Source: an uncultured Prevotella sp. (GTDB taxonomy: Bacteria; Bacteroidota; Bacteroidia; Bacteroidales; Bacteroidaceae). From it: a stretch of 64,000 bases of DNA. Of the stretch, positions 28,701 to 35,638 are shown piece after piece. A model generated the notes under the pieces. That model did not search any database and had not been told where the DNA came from. It saw only the letters and a program-made list of their open reading frames with translations. Numbering within the stretch: the first letter of the stretch is position 1; each line of letters starts with the position of its first letter. The stretch is from NCBI GenBank assembly GCA_900554545.1, contig USHW01000005.1:1-64000 (forward strand), given 5' to 3'. The position numbers and the translations under genes are program-made.

Positions 28701-28713
28701 TTGCTTCTTCCAT
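25711..28713 (-). CDS. cas13b: CRISPR-associated RNA-guided RNase Cas13b, compact form
   Basis: 1000 residues, shorter than the roughly 1100-1200 usual in well-studied Cas13b. The two HEPN nuclease motifs are at the extremes, as is diagnostic for Cas13b: RNKYTH at 111-116 and RNMFMH at 945-950, both intact RxxxxH. Family segments in between include YFNMARDNFLNTI near the start, FYYRLSDNGEVTEKGVIFIA, LGLDMLNELTKIPKEL, HRHPFLYRIDV and KFLPRGIFTGSIK. The protein binds crRNA from the adjacent array and, on pairing with target RNA, the HEPN site cleaves target and bystander RNA (known for the family). No csx27, csx28, cas1 or cas2 is visible around it. Composition is more AT-rich than the neighbouring housekeeping genes, suggesting transfer. 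Confidence 0.96.
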   Translation of the reverse strand: MEEANRYIYGAYFNMARDNFLNTIKLLADKMKLGATSGFGKDGNEVNDINELFGDKNTYANIENVVEFYFPWIKALEGRFSLDKGDRNLNDMKMFYKSVLTAFFTAVDSLRNKYTHYSHKDLNIREIKIECTLGGKDYCIGLLNALDCIYDSAVNLLKLRFMADEDEVAHLRRCKAVNKKVVVRTEKDGFYYRLSDNGEVTEKGVIFIASMFLNRKYGFLFLKQLEGFKRSDEKRYRLTLEAFLAFSNIKPVDRLKSDKLDRASLGLDMLNELTKIPKELSETLSVDCLYKYLASDGEDDLRSRIRYQDRFVPLALEFISQSDEFKDFRFYTYVGNYVYKGYIKRLIDGTDKERYLSDRLCGFYKSVNDASSDAIAQKYGVEIKDSNEPDYMLPDSFRPHVLRATPHFVINNNNIGIKICGNDCLPVVNGKGVESPEPDYWLSIYELPAMLFYAYLREKNGKLLKDYKSIRELIEDVEKKADEKNDRDKGALMARHIDKEIIWTQTKLDEVKRLEEKKVAAYGKKGRVVLKSGRMADLLAHDMVRLQPATKGSDKITGANFQALQVSLAYFKRDILADVFSRAMLTTGNHRHPFLYRIDVSHCSSLRDFYVAYLGERRKYFEDVAKKITKNKLNTPCHILRRLQREGSGEEAGKDVKPKFLPRGIFTGSIKSCLEKSALNINIRNARNDVKPAINAAYLIFMYYKEIEKGEFQGFYGEKRRYDILEEGKPLDLDERKKALASIKPAKIDVSEANMPMSKEEHLMRKRYHAVCNNESAIRMYQVQDILLLLMAKDIFKKALSEVVMSKKIGLENLNGIFDAPVNFVKNFDNIKLTATGIKIKDYGKVCRLGTDFKFNSLIKAFHKVYSKSVEMDYSDYLKEEEEFEKYRLNMVKLCREVERGITEDLHLSLDGKSHLSFNDDVIKSYNDKYNVFNGDDLTFFINARNMFMHGDYKYECVKYVVSEHFKGSLNDVSFAKETYGHFCNLLESMRKKTGLRIDI

Positions 28714-28754
28714 AGTTCGGATTTATCATATTTCACATCTACAACTTCTGCATT

Positions 28755-28785
28755 TTTGGAATATAAGCAGAGCAACATATCTTTG
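28755..28785 (+). promoter_or_regulatory. Consensus promoter pointing away from cas13b
   Basis: TTTG at 28755-28758, a 19-bp spacer and TATCTTTG at 28778-28785 match the Bacteroidetes consensus fully. It lies 42 bp upstream of the cas13b start but on the opposite strand. No convincing protein gene follows it. Confidence 0.55.
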
Positions 28786-28791
28786 CAACCA

Positions 28792-29030
28792 CCGTCATAA
28801 CAACGCTACAACATTTGGCTGCAGCCTGTAATATTTCAAACTTACTTCCACTTCGTTTGCCTCATAAGAAATTCCGTTCATGTAATCGAATTACAATCCT
28901 TTTGAGATTTAATCATCCTTCATCAATAGCACTGCATACTTCAGAACAACTCATAGCATCAGCCTTCAGGCATGTGAATTTCAACAAAAGAAAAAACGCC
29001 AACCACTTGACATACAAGTAATTAGCGTTT
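28792..29030 (+). ncRNA. Candidate small RNA between cas13b and tRNA-His
   Basis: Predicted from the consensus promoter just upstream and the hairpin near 29030. The only long frame inside starts at a TTG and looks non-coding. It would be about 240 nt and would run antisense into the tRNA-His terminator. No similarity to the CRISPR repeat was noticed. Speculative. Confidence 0.25.
28990..29030 (-). terminator. Terminator of tRNA-His
   Basis: On the minus strand AAACGC ... GCGTTT encloses an inner ACTTG/CAAGT stem and is followed by TTTTTTC, about 10 nt past the tRNA 3' end. Confidence 0.75.
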
Positions 29031-29040
29031 ATTTTCCTTG

Positions 29041-29115
29041 GGTGGAGGGTGGGGCTCGAACCCACGACATTCAGAACCACAATCTGACGCTCTAACCAAC
29101 TGAACTACATCCACC
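29041..29115 (-). tRNA. tRNA-His (anticodon GTG)
   Basis: The cloverleaf folds on the minus strand: D arm GTTC/GAGC, anticodon stem TCAGA/TCTGA around loop TTGTGGT (anticodon GTG), T arm GTGGG-TTCGAGC-CCCAC. The extra 5' G (G-1) opposite the discriminator C is typical of tRNA-His. The acceptor stem has one T/C mismatch. CCA is not encoded. Confidence 0.96.
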
Positions 29116-29211
29116 GTGTTAGAAATACTGCTTCGTATTTCAAAGCGAGTGCAAAGGTACGGGATTTATTTGAAACTACCAAACAAATCCCGTATTTTTT
29201 ATCGCTTATCT

Positions 29212-29604
29212 TTATTTTGCAGGCGTTTTCGGTGCCTGTGGAGCCGACTTTTGCGCTGCATCGCCAGCCTGTGCCGGAGCATCCTGCTTCGTTTGGCTTG
29301 CACCAAATCCTGGCAGGTTGTTCGGGTTGGTCTGCTGCTGCTCGGTGGCCGCCTTTTCAATAACGCTGCCTTCTCCGACTGCCGTCGGAGCCACGTATGC
29401 GCAAATTACGCTGAGGACAACCATCGCCACTGCAAGCCCCCACGTTGTCTTCTCGATTACGTCGGTAGTCTTGCGAACCCCCATTATCTGGTTTGAAGAT
29501 GAGAAATTGGAGGCAAGTCCTCCGCCCTTAGATTCCTGTATCAGCACGATGCCTATCATAAGCAGTGCCGCCAGCACAATTAAGATTACGAATAATGTGT
29601 ACAT
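29212..29604 (-). CDS. secG: Preprotein translocase subunit SecG
   Basis: 130 residues. Two membrane spans flank the conserved loop: TLFVILIVLAALLMIGIVLI, then QESKGGGLASNFSSSNQIMG, then WGLAVAMVVLSVICAYV. The C-terminal tail (about 50 residues) is rich in Gln, Pro and Ala, as in other Bacteroidetes SecG. It is an auxiliary part of the SecYEG channel in the inner membrane. It is the last gene of the minus-strand group sigma-54 regulator, lptE, TPR protein, secG, 5 bp after the TPR gene. Confidence 0.93.
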   Translation of the reverse strand: MYTLFVILIVLAALLMIGIVLIQESKGGGLASNFSSSNQIMGVRKTTDVIEKTTWGLAVAMVVLSVICAYVAPTAVGEGSVIEKAATEQQQTNPNNLPGFGASQTKQDAPAQAGDAAQKSAPQAPKTPAK

Positions 29605-29609
29605 TTCTA

Positions 29610-30368
29610 TTATTTACATTTATTATTTATTATCAATTTTTCCAGGAAACGGATTTGGTCTGCAAAGTAAGCATTTTTTTTTGGATAATTCAAATTTAAT
29701 CGCTTAATAATTTCCAACGCCTTTGAATATCGTCCTTGCTTGATATAAATTTGCGCCAGCGTCTCCGTAAAATAATTCTCGTCGCCCTCTTTTTTCTCGT
29801 TTCCGTCTATTTCGGGCACATATTCGGGATTGTCTTTCAGCTCTATCTTGCCCTTGTCATTGTTGATGAAATTGTCTATGAGGTCTTGCCCCCTCATGGC
29901 CGGGCTTTCCTCGTCAAGTCCGCCTTCGGTCTCGAGCAGGTAAGCAACATAGTCAATCGCGGCGTCGGCCGGTGTCGGCTTGCGCCTTTTCTTCCCGTCT
30001 TTAGCAGGAGTATCACCGTCAGTGCCGGCCGGTATGGAGTCAAGGAAGCGGTCGATAAGCGAGATTGTGCGGTTTGCATCGCCGCCTTCCGCCGCATCCG
30101 GTTTAACGCCGTCTTTCCGTTTTTCCGACTGGCGCAGCTTATAGTGGGCAGCCTCAACGAGGTTGAACACTACTTCCCTGTCGGCCACATACACCGCCGA
30201 GCGCCTGAGTTCCTCGTCAAACGATGGGTCATGCAGCAGGTAGAGGTTTTGCAGCAACAGCAGCCGGGCCGTCTGGAAATAGGGATACAGGGCAAGGAGC
30301 GAGCGCAGGTCGTACAGCGTCTCCTTGTCCATCAGTTCCGGATGTTTTATCAGTTGCTCCAAATCCAT
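29610..30368 (-). CDS. Conserved TPR-containing protein next to secG
   Basis: 252 residues, no signal peptide. The N-terminal half is helical (LYDLRSLLALYPYFQTARLL), the middle is charged and low in order (Lys/Asp-rich), and the C-terminus has a TPR-like pair (ETLAQIYIKQGRYSKALEII, LNLNYPKKNAYFADQI). It is known to me only as a Bacteroidetes conserved protein between lptE and secG. Function unknown; an adaptor role is a guess. Confidence 0.8.
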   Translation of the reverse strand: MDLEQLIKHPELMDKETLYDLRSLLALYPYFQTARLLLLQNLYLLHDPSFDEELRRSAVYVADREVVFNLVEAAHYKLRQSEKRKDGVKPDAAEGGDANRTISLIDRFLDSIPAGTDGDTPAKDGKKRRKPTPADAAIDYVAYLLETEGGLDEESPAMRGQDLIDNFINNDKGKIELKDNPEYVPEIDGNEKKEGDENYFTETLAQIYIKQGRYSKALEIIKRLNLNYPKKNAYFADQIRFLEKLIINNKCK

Positions 30369-30379
30369 GTTTGCACGGT

Positions 30380-30889
30380 TTACCAGTTGGCCACGGTGGC
30401 ATTGAATATCTGGTCGGTCAGGTCTTCCACCATCTGCGTCACAAGTTCCTCCTGGACAGATGTGAACGACTGTGTGGTTTCAAACGAGGCTGTAGCCGTG
30501 AACTGTTGTTCAAAGTCTTCGTTGTGATTGGCGTTGTTGGTGAACCTTACGTTGACCGTCATAGACAGCTCCGCCTGCGCGGAAGTTCCTTCCGACGTCA
30601 CTGCCTTGTTGCGTTGCGAGTATTGTGTTATCTCGCCTTCTATCTTCATGTCGCCGTTACGCTTCACCTGTATCAGGCGCGTATGGTTGGCGAAGATGTC
30701 CTTCAGCTGGTTGTTGAATATGCTTCCCATCGGCGCCCACACGTAGCTTGAACGTATGGGGAAGTCGGCTATCTCGATGGTCTTTGTCTTTGAATAGTCG
30801 ATGCTCGCGCCGTTGAACTTGTAAGACACCGTACACGATGCCAGCACAAGCGTCATCAAGGCCGCCACAACGGTCTTCACGCGCATCAT
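30380..30889 (-). CDS. lptE: LptE family LPS assembly lipoprotein
   Basis: About 169 residues from ATG 30889, chosen because it gives a normal lipoprotein signal (MMRVKTVVAALMTLVLASC, Cys19). The ATG at 30910 would add an acidic N-terminus and overlap the previous gene. The mature start VSYKFNGASIDYSKTKTIEI and strand IKVEGEITQYSQRN-like segments fit LptE, which plugs the LptD barrel that inserts lipopolysaccharide into the outer membrane. The end (TQMVEDLTDQIFNATVANW) is the usual Bacteroidetes LptE tail. Confidence 0.88.
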   Translation of the reverse strand: MMRVKTVVAALMTLVLASCTVSYKFNGASIDYSKTKTIEIADFPIRSSYVWAPMGSIFNNQLKDIFANHTRLIQVKRNGDMKIEGEITQYSQRNKAVTSEGTSAQAELSMTVNVRFTNNANHNEDFEQQFTATASFETTQSFTSVQEELVTQMVEDLTDQIFNATVANW

Positions 30890-30896
30890 AATCCTG

Positions 30897-32123
30897 TCAG
30901 TCGAGTCCATATTGCTTTATCCTCCTGTAAAGGGTTCGGTCTGAAATGCCAAGCTCGCGGGCGGCTTTCTTGCGGTTGCCGCCGTTGCGTTCAAGAGCCT
31001 TTTCCACCATCTGGCGGCCCACGTCTTCAAGATTCAGGCTTTCCGGCTCTGATATTTCCTCGGCCACGGCATCCTGCACGGCCTGTTCCTGGCGCATGGC
31101 CGTGTCAACACCACTGCCCACACCGGGTATCACCGACGGCAGGTTTGACGGCACGCCTGCACTCTGAACGCCCCTCGAAGCGTCAATCTGCTTGCGCAGA
31201 CTGTTCATCTCGCGGCGCAGGTCGCTCACGTTTCCGCGCAGCTCGTACAGTATTTTGTACAATATCTCGCGCTCGCTCTCAAACGAGTGTGCGCCACCGG
31301 CCGCGCCCATAGTGGCCAGCTGGGTGCTCTCGGCGTCCTCAGGAATGAACTTGTGGATGGTTTCGCCGTCAATCACACGGTTCTCGCTCAACACCGACAT
31401 CTGCTCTGTTATGTTCTTCAGCTGCCGCACATTGCCCGGCCACTTGTATTTCAGCAGCACGGCCTTGGCCTCGTCGGTAAGCGTTATCTTGGGCAGATGG
31501 TACTTTTCAGCCATCTGCATGGCGAACAGGCGGAACAGCAACACTATGTCCTCGCCGCGGTCGCGCAGCGGAGGCATCTGTATGGGTATGGTGTTGAGAC
31601 GGTAATACAAGTCCTCACGGAAGCGCCCCTCGCTTATGGCGCGGCGCATGTTCACGTTGGTTGCGGCCACAATGCGCACGTCGGTCTTCATTATGCGCTG
31701 TCCGCCGACGCGGATATACTCGCCCGTCTCAAGCACGCGCAGCAGGCGTGCCTGCGTAGCCAAAGGCAGCTCGCCCACCTCGTCGAGGAAGATGGTACCC
31801 TTGTCGGCCACGCCGAAGTAGCCCTCACTCTCCCCTATCGCGCCGGTGAACGACCCCTTCTCGTGACCGAACAGCTCGCTATCTATCGTCCCCTCGGGTA
31901 TCGAACCGCAGTTGACGGCAAAATACTTCTCGCGACGGCGCGGCGAATTGTCGTGTATTATGCGCGGAACAATCTCCTTGCCCACACCGCTCTCGCCCAC
32001 GACGAGCACCGACAAGTCTGTCGGCGCAACCTGCATGGCCACGTCGATTGCACGGTTCAGCCCGGGGCAGTTGCCCACTATGCCATACCGTTGCTTTACC
32101 TTTTGCAGTTCAGTAGTGTTCAT
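30897..32123 (-). CDS. Sigma-54-dependent transcriptional activator without receiver domain
   Basis: 408 residues. The AAA+ domain begins almost at the N-terminus: Walker A GESGVGKE at 43-50, GSFTGA loop (sigma-54 contact) near 105-110, GTIFLDEVGELPLATQARLL (Walker B). A linker of about 100 residues follows, then the Fis-type helix-turn-helix GGNRKKAARELGISDRTLYR at the C-terminus. There is no response-regulator or GAF domain, so activity must be controlled by level, partner or a separate signal. Its 3' end touches lptE. This order (regulator, lptE, TPR, secG) suggests envelope-linked regulation, which is an inference. A TAATTTTG box lies at 32132-32139. Confidence 0.92.
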   Translation of the reverse strand: MNTTELQKVKQRYGIVGNCPGLNRAIDVAMQVAPTDLSVLVVGESGVGKEIVPRIIHDNSPRRREKYFAVNCGSIPEGTIDSELFGHEKGSFTGAIGESEGYFGVADKGTIFLDEVGELPLATQARLLRVLETGEYIRVGGQRIMKTDVRIVAATNVNMRRAISEGRFREDLYYRLNTIPIQMPPLRDRGEDIVLLFRLFAMQMAEKYHLPKITLTDEAKAVLLKYKWPGNVRQLKNITEQMSVLSENRVIDGETIHKFIPEDAESTQLATMGAAGGAHSFESEREILYKILYELRGNVSDLRREMNSLRKQIDASRGVQSAGVPSNLPSVIPGVGSGVDTAMRQEQAVQDAVAEEISEPESLNLEDVGRQMVEKALERNGGNRKKAARELGISDRTLYRRIKQYGLD

Positions 32124-32316
32124 TTAGCTGACAAAATTACGCATTTTATTTTTAAAATTCAGCTTTAATGCGTAAAATTGCACTTTTTCACATATTAAAA
32201 GACAAAAGACAAAGCAATATATGACGATTGCTCAATACAGAGATAAGGCAAAGGTCTCAAAATGGATTTGCTATATACAGTTAGCCATACACCAACAGAT
32301 GGCAACAAACAACCCA

Positions 32317-32799
32317 TTATTCATAGTCATTCTTCAGGTTTTCCAGCTCTTTTATAAAGATGAACACTTGCAGCCCGTCTTCACGAGTGAAGTTTGTAAG
32401 CTGTTCCAACTGCTTCACGTAGCCAACTGAATTTTCGCGGATGTTCTCAATGATTTCCGTGTCATTGCTTCCGTCAGCTTTCTCCGAAGTGTGTATTATC
32501 AGGTCTTGCGTGATATTAGAGCCGTTGAAATAGCGCGAAGCCTGTGCCATGGCCTTTACCGACGCCACACGGTTGAGTATGGCGTCGGTCTTGTATTTTG
32601 CCTTGTCTAAAGCCAACACGGAAACAAGGTAGGCTTGTTCATAATCGTCAACTACGCGCACACCCTCAAACGGAGCGTCGTTGTACATACGTATCAAGAA
32701 GTTTGTAAATGCGACCTTGTCACTACTGTAGCTTTGGGCACAAACTCCAAGGGGAATGGTCATAATGATAACAATTGTCAAAAATAATCTTTTCCTCAT
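32317..32799 (-). CDS. Small exported protein of unknown function
   Basis: 160 residues from ATG 32799; longer in-frame versions lack a start with a signal. The signal peptide MRKRLFLTIVIIMTIPLGVC ends AQ, then a helical mature part (FTNFLIRMYNDAPFEGVRVV, QLEQLTNFTREDGLQVFIFI). No family recognised. It overlaps the preceding membrane gene by ATGA, so it is translationally coupled to it. Last gene of the operon that starts at 36577. Confidence 0.75.
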   Translation of the reverse strand: MRKRLFLTIVIIMTIPLGVCAQSYSSDKVAFTNFLIRMYNDAPFEGVRVVDDYEQAYLVSVLALDKAKYKTDAILNRVASVKAMAQASRYFNGSNITQDLIIHTSEKADGSNDTEIIENIRENSVGYVKQLEQLTNFTREDGLQVFIFIKELENLKNDYE

Positions 32800-33029
32800 T
32801 TTGTTTCTTGTTTTTTCAGGAAATAATACCCCTCCCACACCAAATAATATATTTTCTTCTGGATGCGGCAAGCTATGTAGATTAACGATGCCGCAAGCAG
32901 AAAGAAAAATACAATCACTGTGCAAGGGCAGCAAGCAAGTGATGACGATACAAAGTAAGAAAATGTCTTACAAAAGCATATCATTGCGGCAGATATAAAG
33001 AGCAAAGGTATCATATTGCGTAAAAGCAC
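32796..33029 (-). pseudogene. C-terminal half of a frameshifted membrane protein
   Basis: An open frame of 77 codons from a GTG, with two membrane spans (MIPLLFISAAMICFCKTF and TVIVFFFLLAASLIYIA). Upstream of the GTG the frame continues without stop as NCLNSIPVLEAQFVLLRN and joins the frame of the preceding gene at the minus-strand sequence GGGAAAAATT (33065-33074). A -1 shift there gives one 211-residue protein with four membrane spans. I therefore read this as the second half of a single gene, not an independent one. Its stop overlaps the next ATG. Confidence 0.6.
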
Positions 33030-33430
33030 GAACTGGGCTTCAAGTACGGGTATGCTATTAAGGCAATTTTTCCCATCAAAAGGTAATAAGCCTCATAATA
33101 CTTTACCATAACACCTGTTTTGCCTTCAAAATCAACATCTAATCCATGTCGGCTTAACCACTTATTAAATGTTGTCAACTGCTTTTTGATGCATTCTTCG
33201 TTGTTTCTTAATCCAGACTTTCCGTAAATGTATTCTATTAACTTATGGTAGACAATCCCGATAAGGTAACTTAGCGTTACTATTATGGCCAAAGTGTAAA
33301 TGTCACCACTTATTCCTTGTGCCGAATTGTAATCCCAACAAAAGAAGCAAACCAGCAACAGCAAGATTAAAAAGCTGGGCAGTAGGATTGCAAAAAAGTC
33401 GTACATTGATAGTTTTGAAGTCAAGTCCAT
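33011..33430 (-). CDS. N-terminal half of a four-span membrane protein (frameshift)
   Basis: 139 residues from ATG 33430. Two membrane spans (FFAILLPSFLILLLLVCFF and YTLAIIVTLSYLIGIVYHKL) are followed by a soluble part ending YEAYYLLMGK. After that point the frame runs into an unrelated-looking tail (IALIAYPYLKPSSCFYAI) and stops, while the -1 frame continues a plausible membrane protein (see 32796-33029). The junction is the classical slippery heptamer G GGA AAA in the correct phase (33068-33074). It is either a mutation, a base missed in the A-run, or programmed frameshifting. Confidence 0.7.
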   Translation of the reverse strand: MDLTSKLSMYDFFAILLPSFLILLLLVCFFCWDYNSAQGISGDIYTLAIIVTLSYLIGIVYHKLIEYIYGKSGLRNNEECIKKQLTTFNKWLSRHGLDVDFEGKTGVMVKYYEAYYLLMGKIALIAYPYLKPSSCFYAI

Positions 33431-33504
33431 AATCAATCTTCTATTTTTAATTTAAAGTTTTTTATGTCTTAGGTATATCTTGATTTGAAAAATAAGAATC
33501 ATTC

Positions 33505-34632
33505 TCAACGCGAATTCTTGTGCTCAATTCTAAAACTTGAATATTTACTTACTTCATCTATTGGGATATAAATTTGAATACTCATTTTTCCCATACATTC
33601 CCCAATCTTAAATTCTTGTCCTATAGCCCTTTTCTTGGTTACAGTACGTAATAAAGAGTATGTTTCTTTTGTCAATGAAAAGAATGGTTCATTATACTTA
33701 AGTAATTTACATTCATATCTCAAGTTTGACGGAGACGAAATATTATCTGAGAGCATGAAATCATACAAAGAATGGGAAACCATTTGCGCTATTTTTTGCT
33801 CATTATAAGGATTCCTTAACTCGAATTCAAAATCAGATGTCTTCCACGAATGGCTATAATATTTTCCGGGTTTATGAGCATTTAATGTTCCCTTTATTGT
33901 CAATGTATACCTTTTCGTGTTTGTTCTAGCATACTCGTCTAATTCACTATCAGACAAAGATATTGAAGAAAGTGTGTTTAAAAGGATGTTATAAAACAGC
34001 TGGGTATTACTGTTGAATATCAGTGAGATTTCTCCAGAAACAATACATATTGATTGGTTTTCTGACATTGTCGGCTCACGTAATTTAAGCTCATAGTCAA
34101 AAAGATTATTTATTGATTTTAATTGTGTAAACAAATTTTCCATGACTTTTCGCTCATTTTGCTTATTTAGCTCTTTTAGCTTTAAGTTCATGCCAAAAGT
34201 ATTTCCTGCAAATTCTGTTTCAGCACCCTTGTTTTGTGCATATTTTACAAGTTTTGAAATACTAACTGTAGCGTCAAGCGTCACGAATGTTCTGCCGTTA
34301 GGCATGACATTACTTGATATTTCCGAATAGCTTTTGATATTTCCACTTGCAACTGTTACAATCTCATCTTTCACTAATTCATCGTTAAGTATTGATGTAT
34401 TTGCAGAGACAAATGCTCCATAGGCCTGTTCTATTGCACTGCGTAGGGCTGTCTTTACGGCTTCGTCTTTAGTCGCTCCATCAGCAGATACCGTTAATGT
34501 TACATCATCCGTAGAATTGCTTTTTAACACAGCCGTAACGTCAGGGCCTTTTCCTATTAGTGGTATGGCTTCGGAATATTGGGTAACAACCATCAGGCAA
34601 CAGCACAAAAATAAGATTTTAAAAGTTTTCAT
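33505..34632 (-). CDS. Exported protein with LPP20/FlgT-like N-terminal region
   Basis: 375 residues with a signal peptide ending YSEA near residue 22. Residues 45-140 (VSADGATKDEAVKTALRSAI, EQAYGAFVSANTSIL, SYSEISSNVMPNGRTFVTLD) resemble the LPP20/FlgT-N type small domain found in exported bacterial proteins. The rest is unrecognised mixed alpha/beta. No lipobox Cys, so it is expected free in the periplasm or secreted. It is the third gene of an AT-rich operon of exported proteins. Function unknown. Confidence 0.75.
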   Translation of the reverse strand: MKTFKILFLCCCLMVVTQYSEAIPLIGKGPDVTAVLKSNSTDDVTLTVSADGATKDEAVKTALRSAIEQAYGAFVSANTSILNDELVKDEIVTVASGNIKSYSEISSNVMPNGRTFVTLDATVSISKLVKYAQNKGAETEFAGNTFGMNLKLKELNKQNERKVMENLFTQLKSINNLFDYELKLREPTMSENQSICIVSGEISLIFNSNTQLFYNILLNTLSSISLSDSELDEYARTNTKRYTLTIKGTLNAHKPGKYYSHSWKTSDFEFELRNPYNEQKIAQMVSHSLYDFMLSDNISSPSNLRYECKLLKYNEPFFSLTKETYSLLRTVTKKRAIGQEFKIGECMGKMSIQIYIPIDEVSKYSSFRIEHKNSR

Positions 34633-34674
34633 AATGAGTATTTTTATTGATTATTTTATAAAAGTCAAACATAA

Positions 34675-35631
34675 TTACCACCAGCCACGGACTATATTGC
34701 GCACGATGGTGCGAGGCTGGCCTTTGCCGAAAGCAACGCCGATGTCACGGCAGGCTGAAACAATGCTGCGTTTGAAGGCTTGGTTGTCCTCGTATTGTTT
34801 CATTTGAAAAGCCCACTCTCGCTTGGCATCGGCTTGCAACTTACTCTCCACTTGCTTGCGAAAGACCTCGACAGAGGCATAGTTACCTGCTTTCGGATTG
34901 ATATTGCCTATAATGGCTGACACTTGTTGCGCCCCGGAAGCGTCTGGACTATTAAGCCAGACGTTTTTGGCCTTGGCAAGAAGTGTGGCAGCCTCGTTGT
35001 CTATCTTTTGCTGATATATAGCTACGGCTGCATCTTGGCACTTCTTGTATCCATCTGCGTAAACATCAGGCACTGACATTAGACGAAAGATTGCCTCGTC
35101 GTACTTCTGCATCGATGCCAACGTTTGTGCGTTACGTACAATTTCATCGCTGTTGTTTTTGTAAAACTCTACAATCTTAGCCTTTGCCTCGGTCAACATA
35201 TATTGCAAGTCGCGCTGTTGTGGATTGACTTTCGAAAATGCTGCGATTAAGGCTTTTGTCTCGTTTGTCCCTATACCTGCAAGCGATACGGTGCAAGAGG
35301 AGTAGATTTTGTTTTCAATAACGTCACCCACCATGAATGTAACGTCCATCTTTTGAGACACACGGGCTGGTATGGTAGGAACTATGTCTTTTGACGTTAT
35401 GTCAACCTTTGCCGTTAGCACAAAACGTTCTGCATAGCCATTGTCTGCGTAACCGTTAGCTACAAGCGCCCTCGTGAGTTTGTTCTCCAAGTTGCGGCAC
35501 GCCTCTGTGGGTATACCTTCGTCTGGAACTACGGCATTGATGGATATTCGCCCTTCTTCGGTGACGGCATGGCTCACACACGGCATTGCAAGCAACATAT
35601 AGGCAAAAAACAATAATCTGTACATAATCAT
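34675..35631 (-). CDS. Exported protein of unknown function (LPP20/CsgG-like context)
   Basis: About 318 residues from ATG 35631; a GTG at 35649 would overlap the previous gene. The signal peptide ends CVSHA. The first 120 residues (ISINAVVPDEGIPTEACRNL, FVLTAKVDITSKDIVPTIPA) look like a conserved Bacteroidetes domain often followed by repeated helices. The second half is helical, with SMQKYDEAIFRLMSVPDVYA and QVESKLQADAKREWAFQMKQ. No catalytic residues are evident. It begins 7 bp after the stop of the preceding gene. Confidence 0.72.
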   Translation of the reverse strand: MIMYRLLFFAYMLLAMPCVSHAVTEEGRISINAVVPDEGIPTEACRNLENKLTRALVANGYADNGYAERFVLTAKVDITSKDIVPTIPARVSQKMDVTFMVGDVIENKIYSSCTVSLAGIGTNETKALIAAFSKVNPQQRDLQYMLTEAKAKIVEFYKNNSDEIVRNAQTLASMQKYDEAIFRLMSVPDVYADGYKKCQDAAVAIYQQKIDNEAATLLAKAKNVWLNSPDASGAQQVSAIIGNINPKAGNYASVEVFRKQVESKLQADAKREWAFQMKQYEDNQAFKRSIVSACRDIGVAFGKGQPRTIVRNIVRGWW

Positions 35632-35638
35632 AAAAGGT

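Noticed and set aside
28815..29021. 68-codon plus-strand frame behind the promoter at 28755
   Set aside because: It starts at a TTG, overlaps the tRNA terminator and has no protein-like conservation signs; treated as possible non-coding RNA.
29041..29063. tRNA-His 3' end as an integration (att) site for the Cas13b locus
   Set aside because: No second copy of the tRNA 3' end was found near 25.2-25.4 kb, and no integrase is present.
32796..33029. Independent small two-span membrane protein
   Set aside because: It starts with GTG, and the open frame continues upstream into sequence that completes the preceding gene after a -1 shift, so it is better read as part of that gene.
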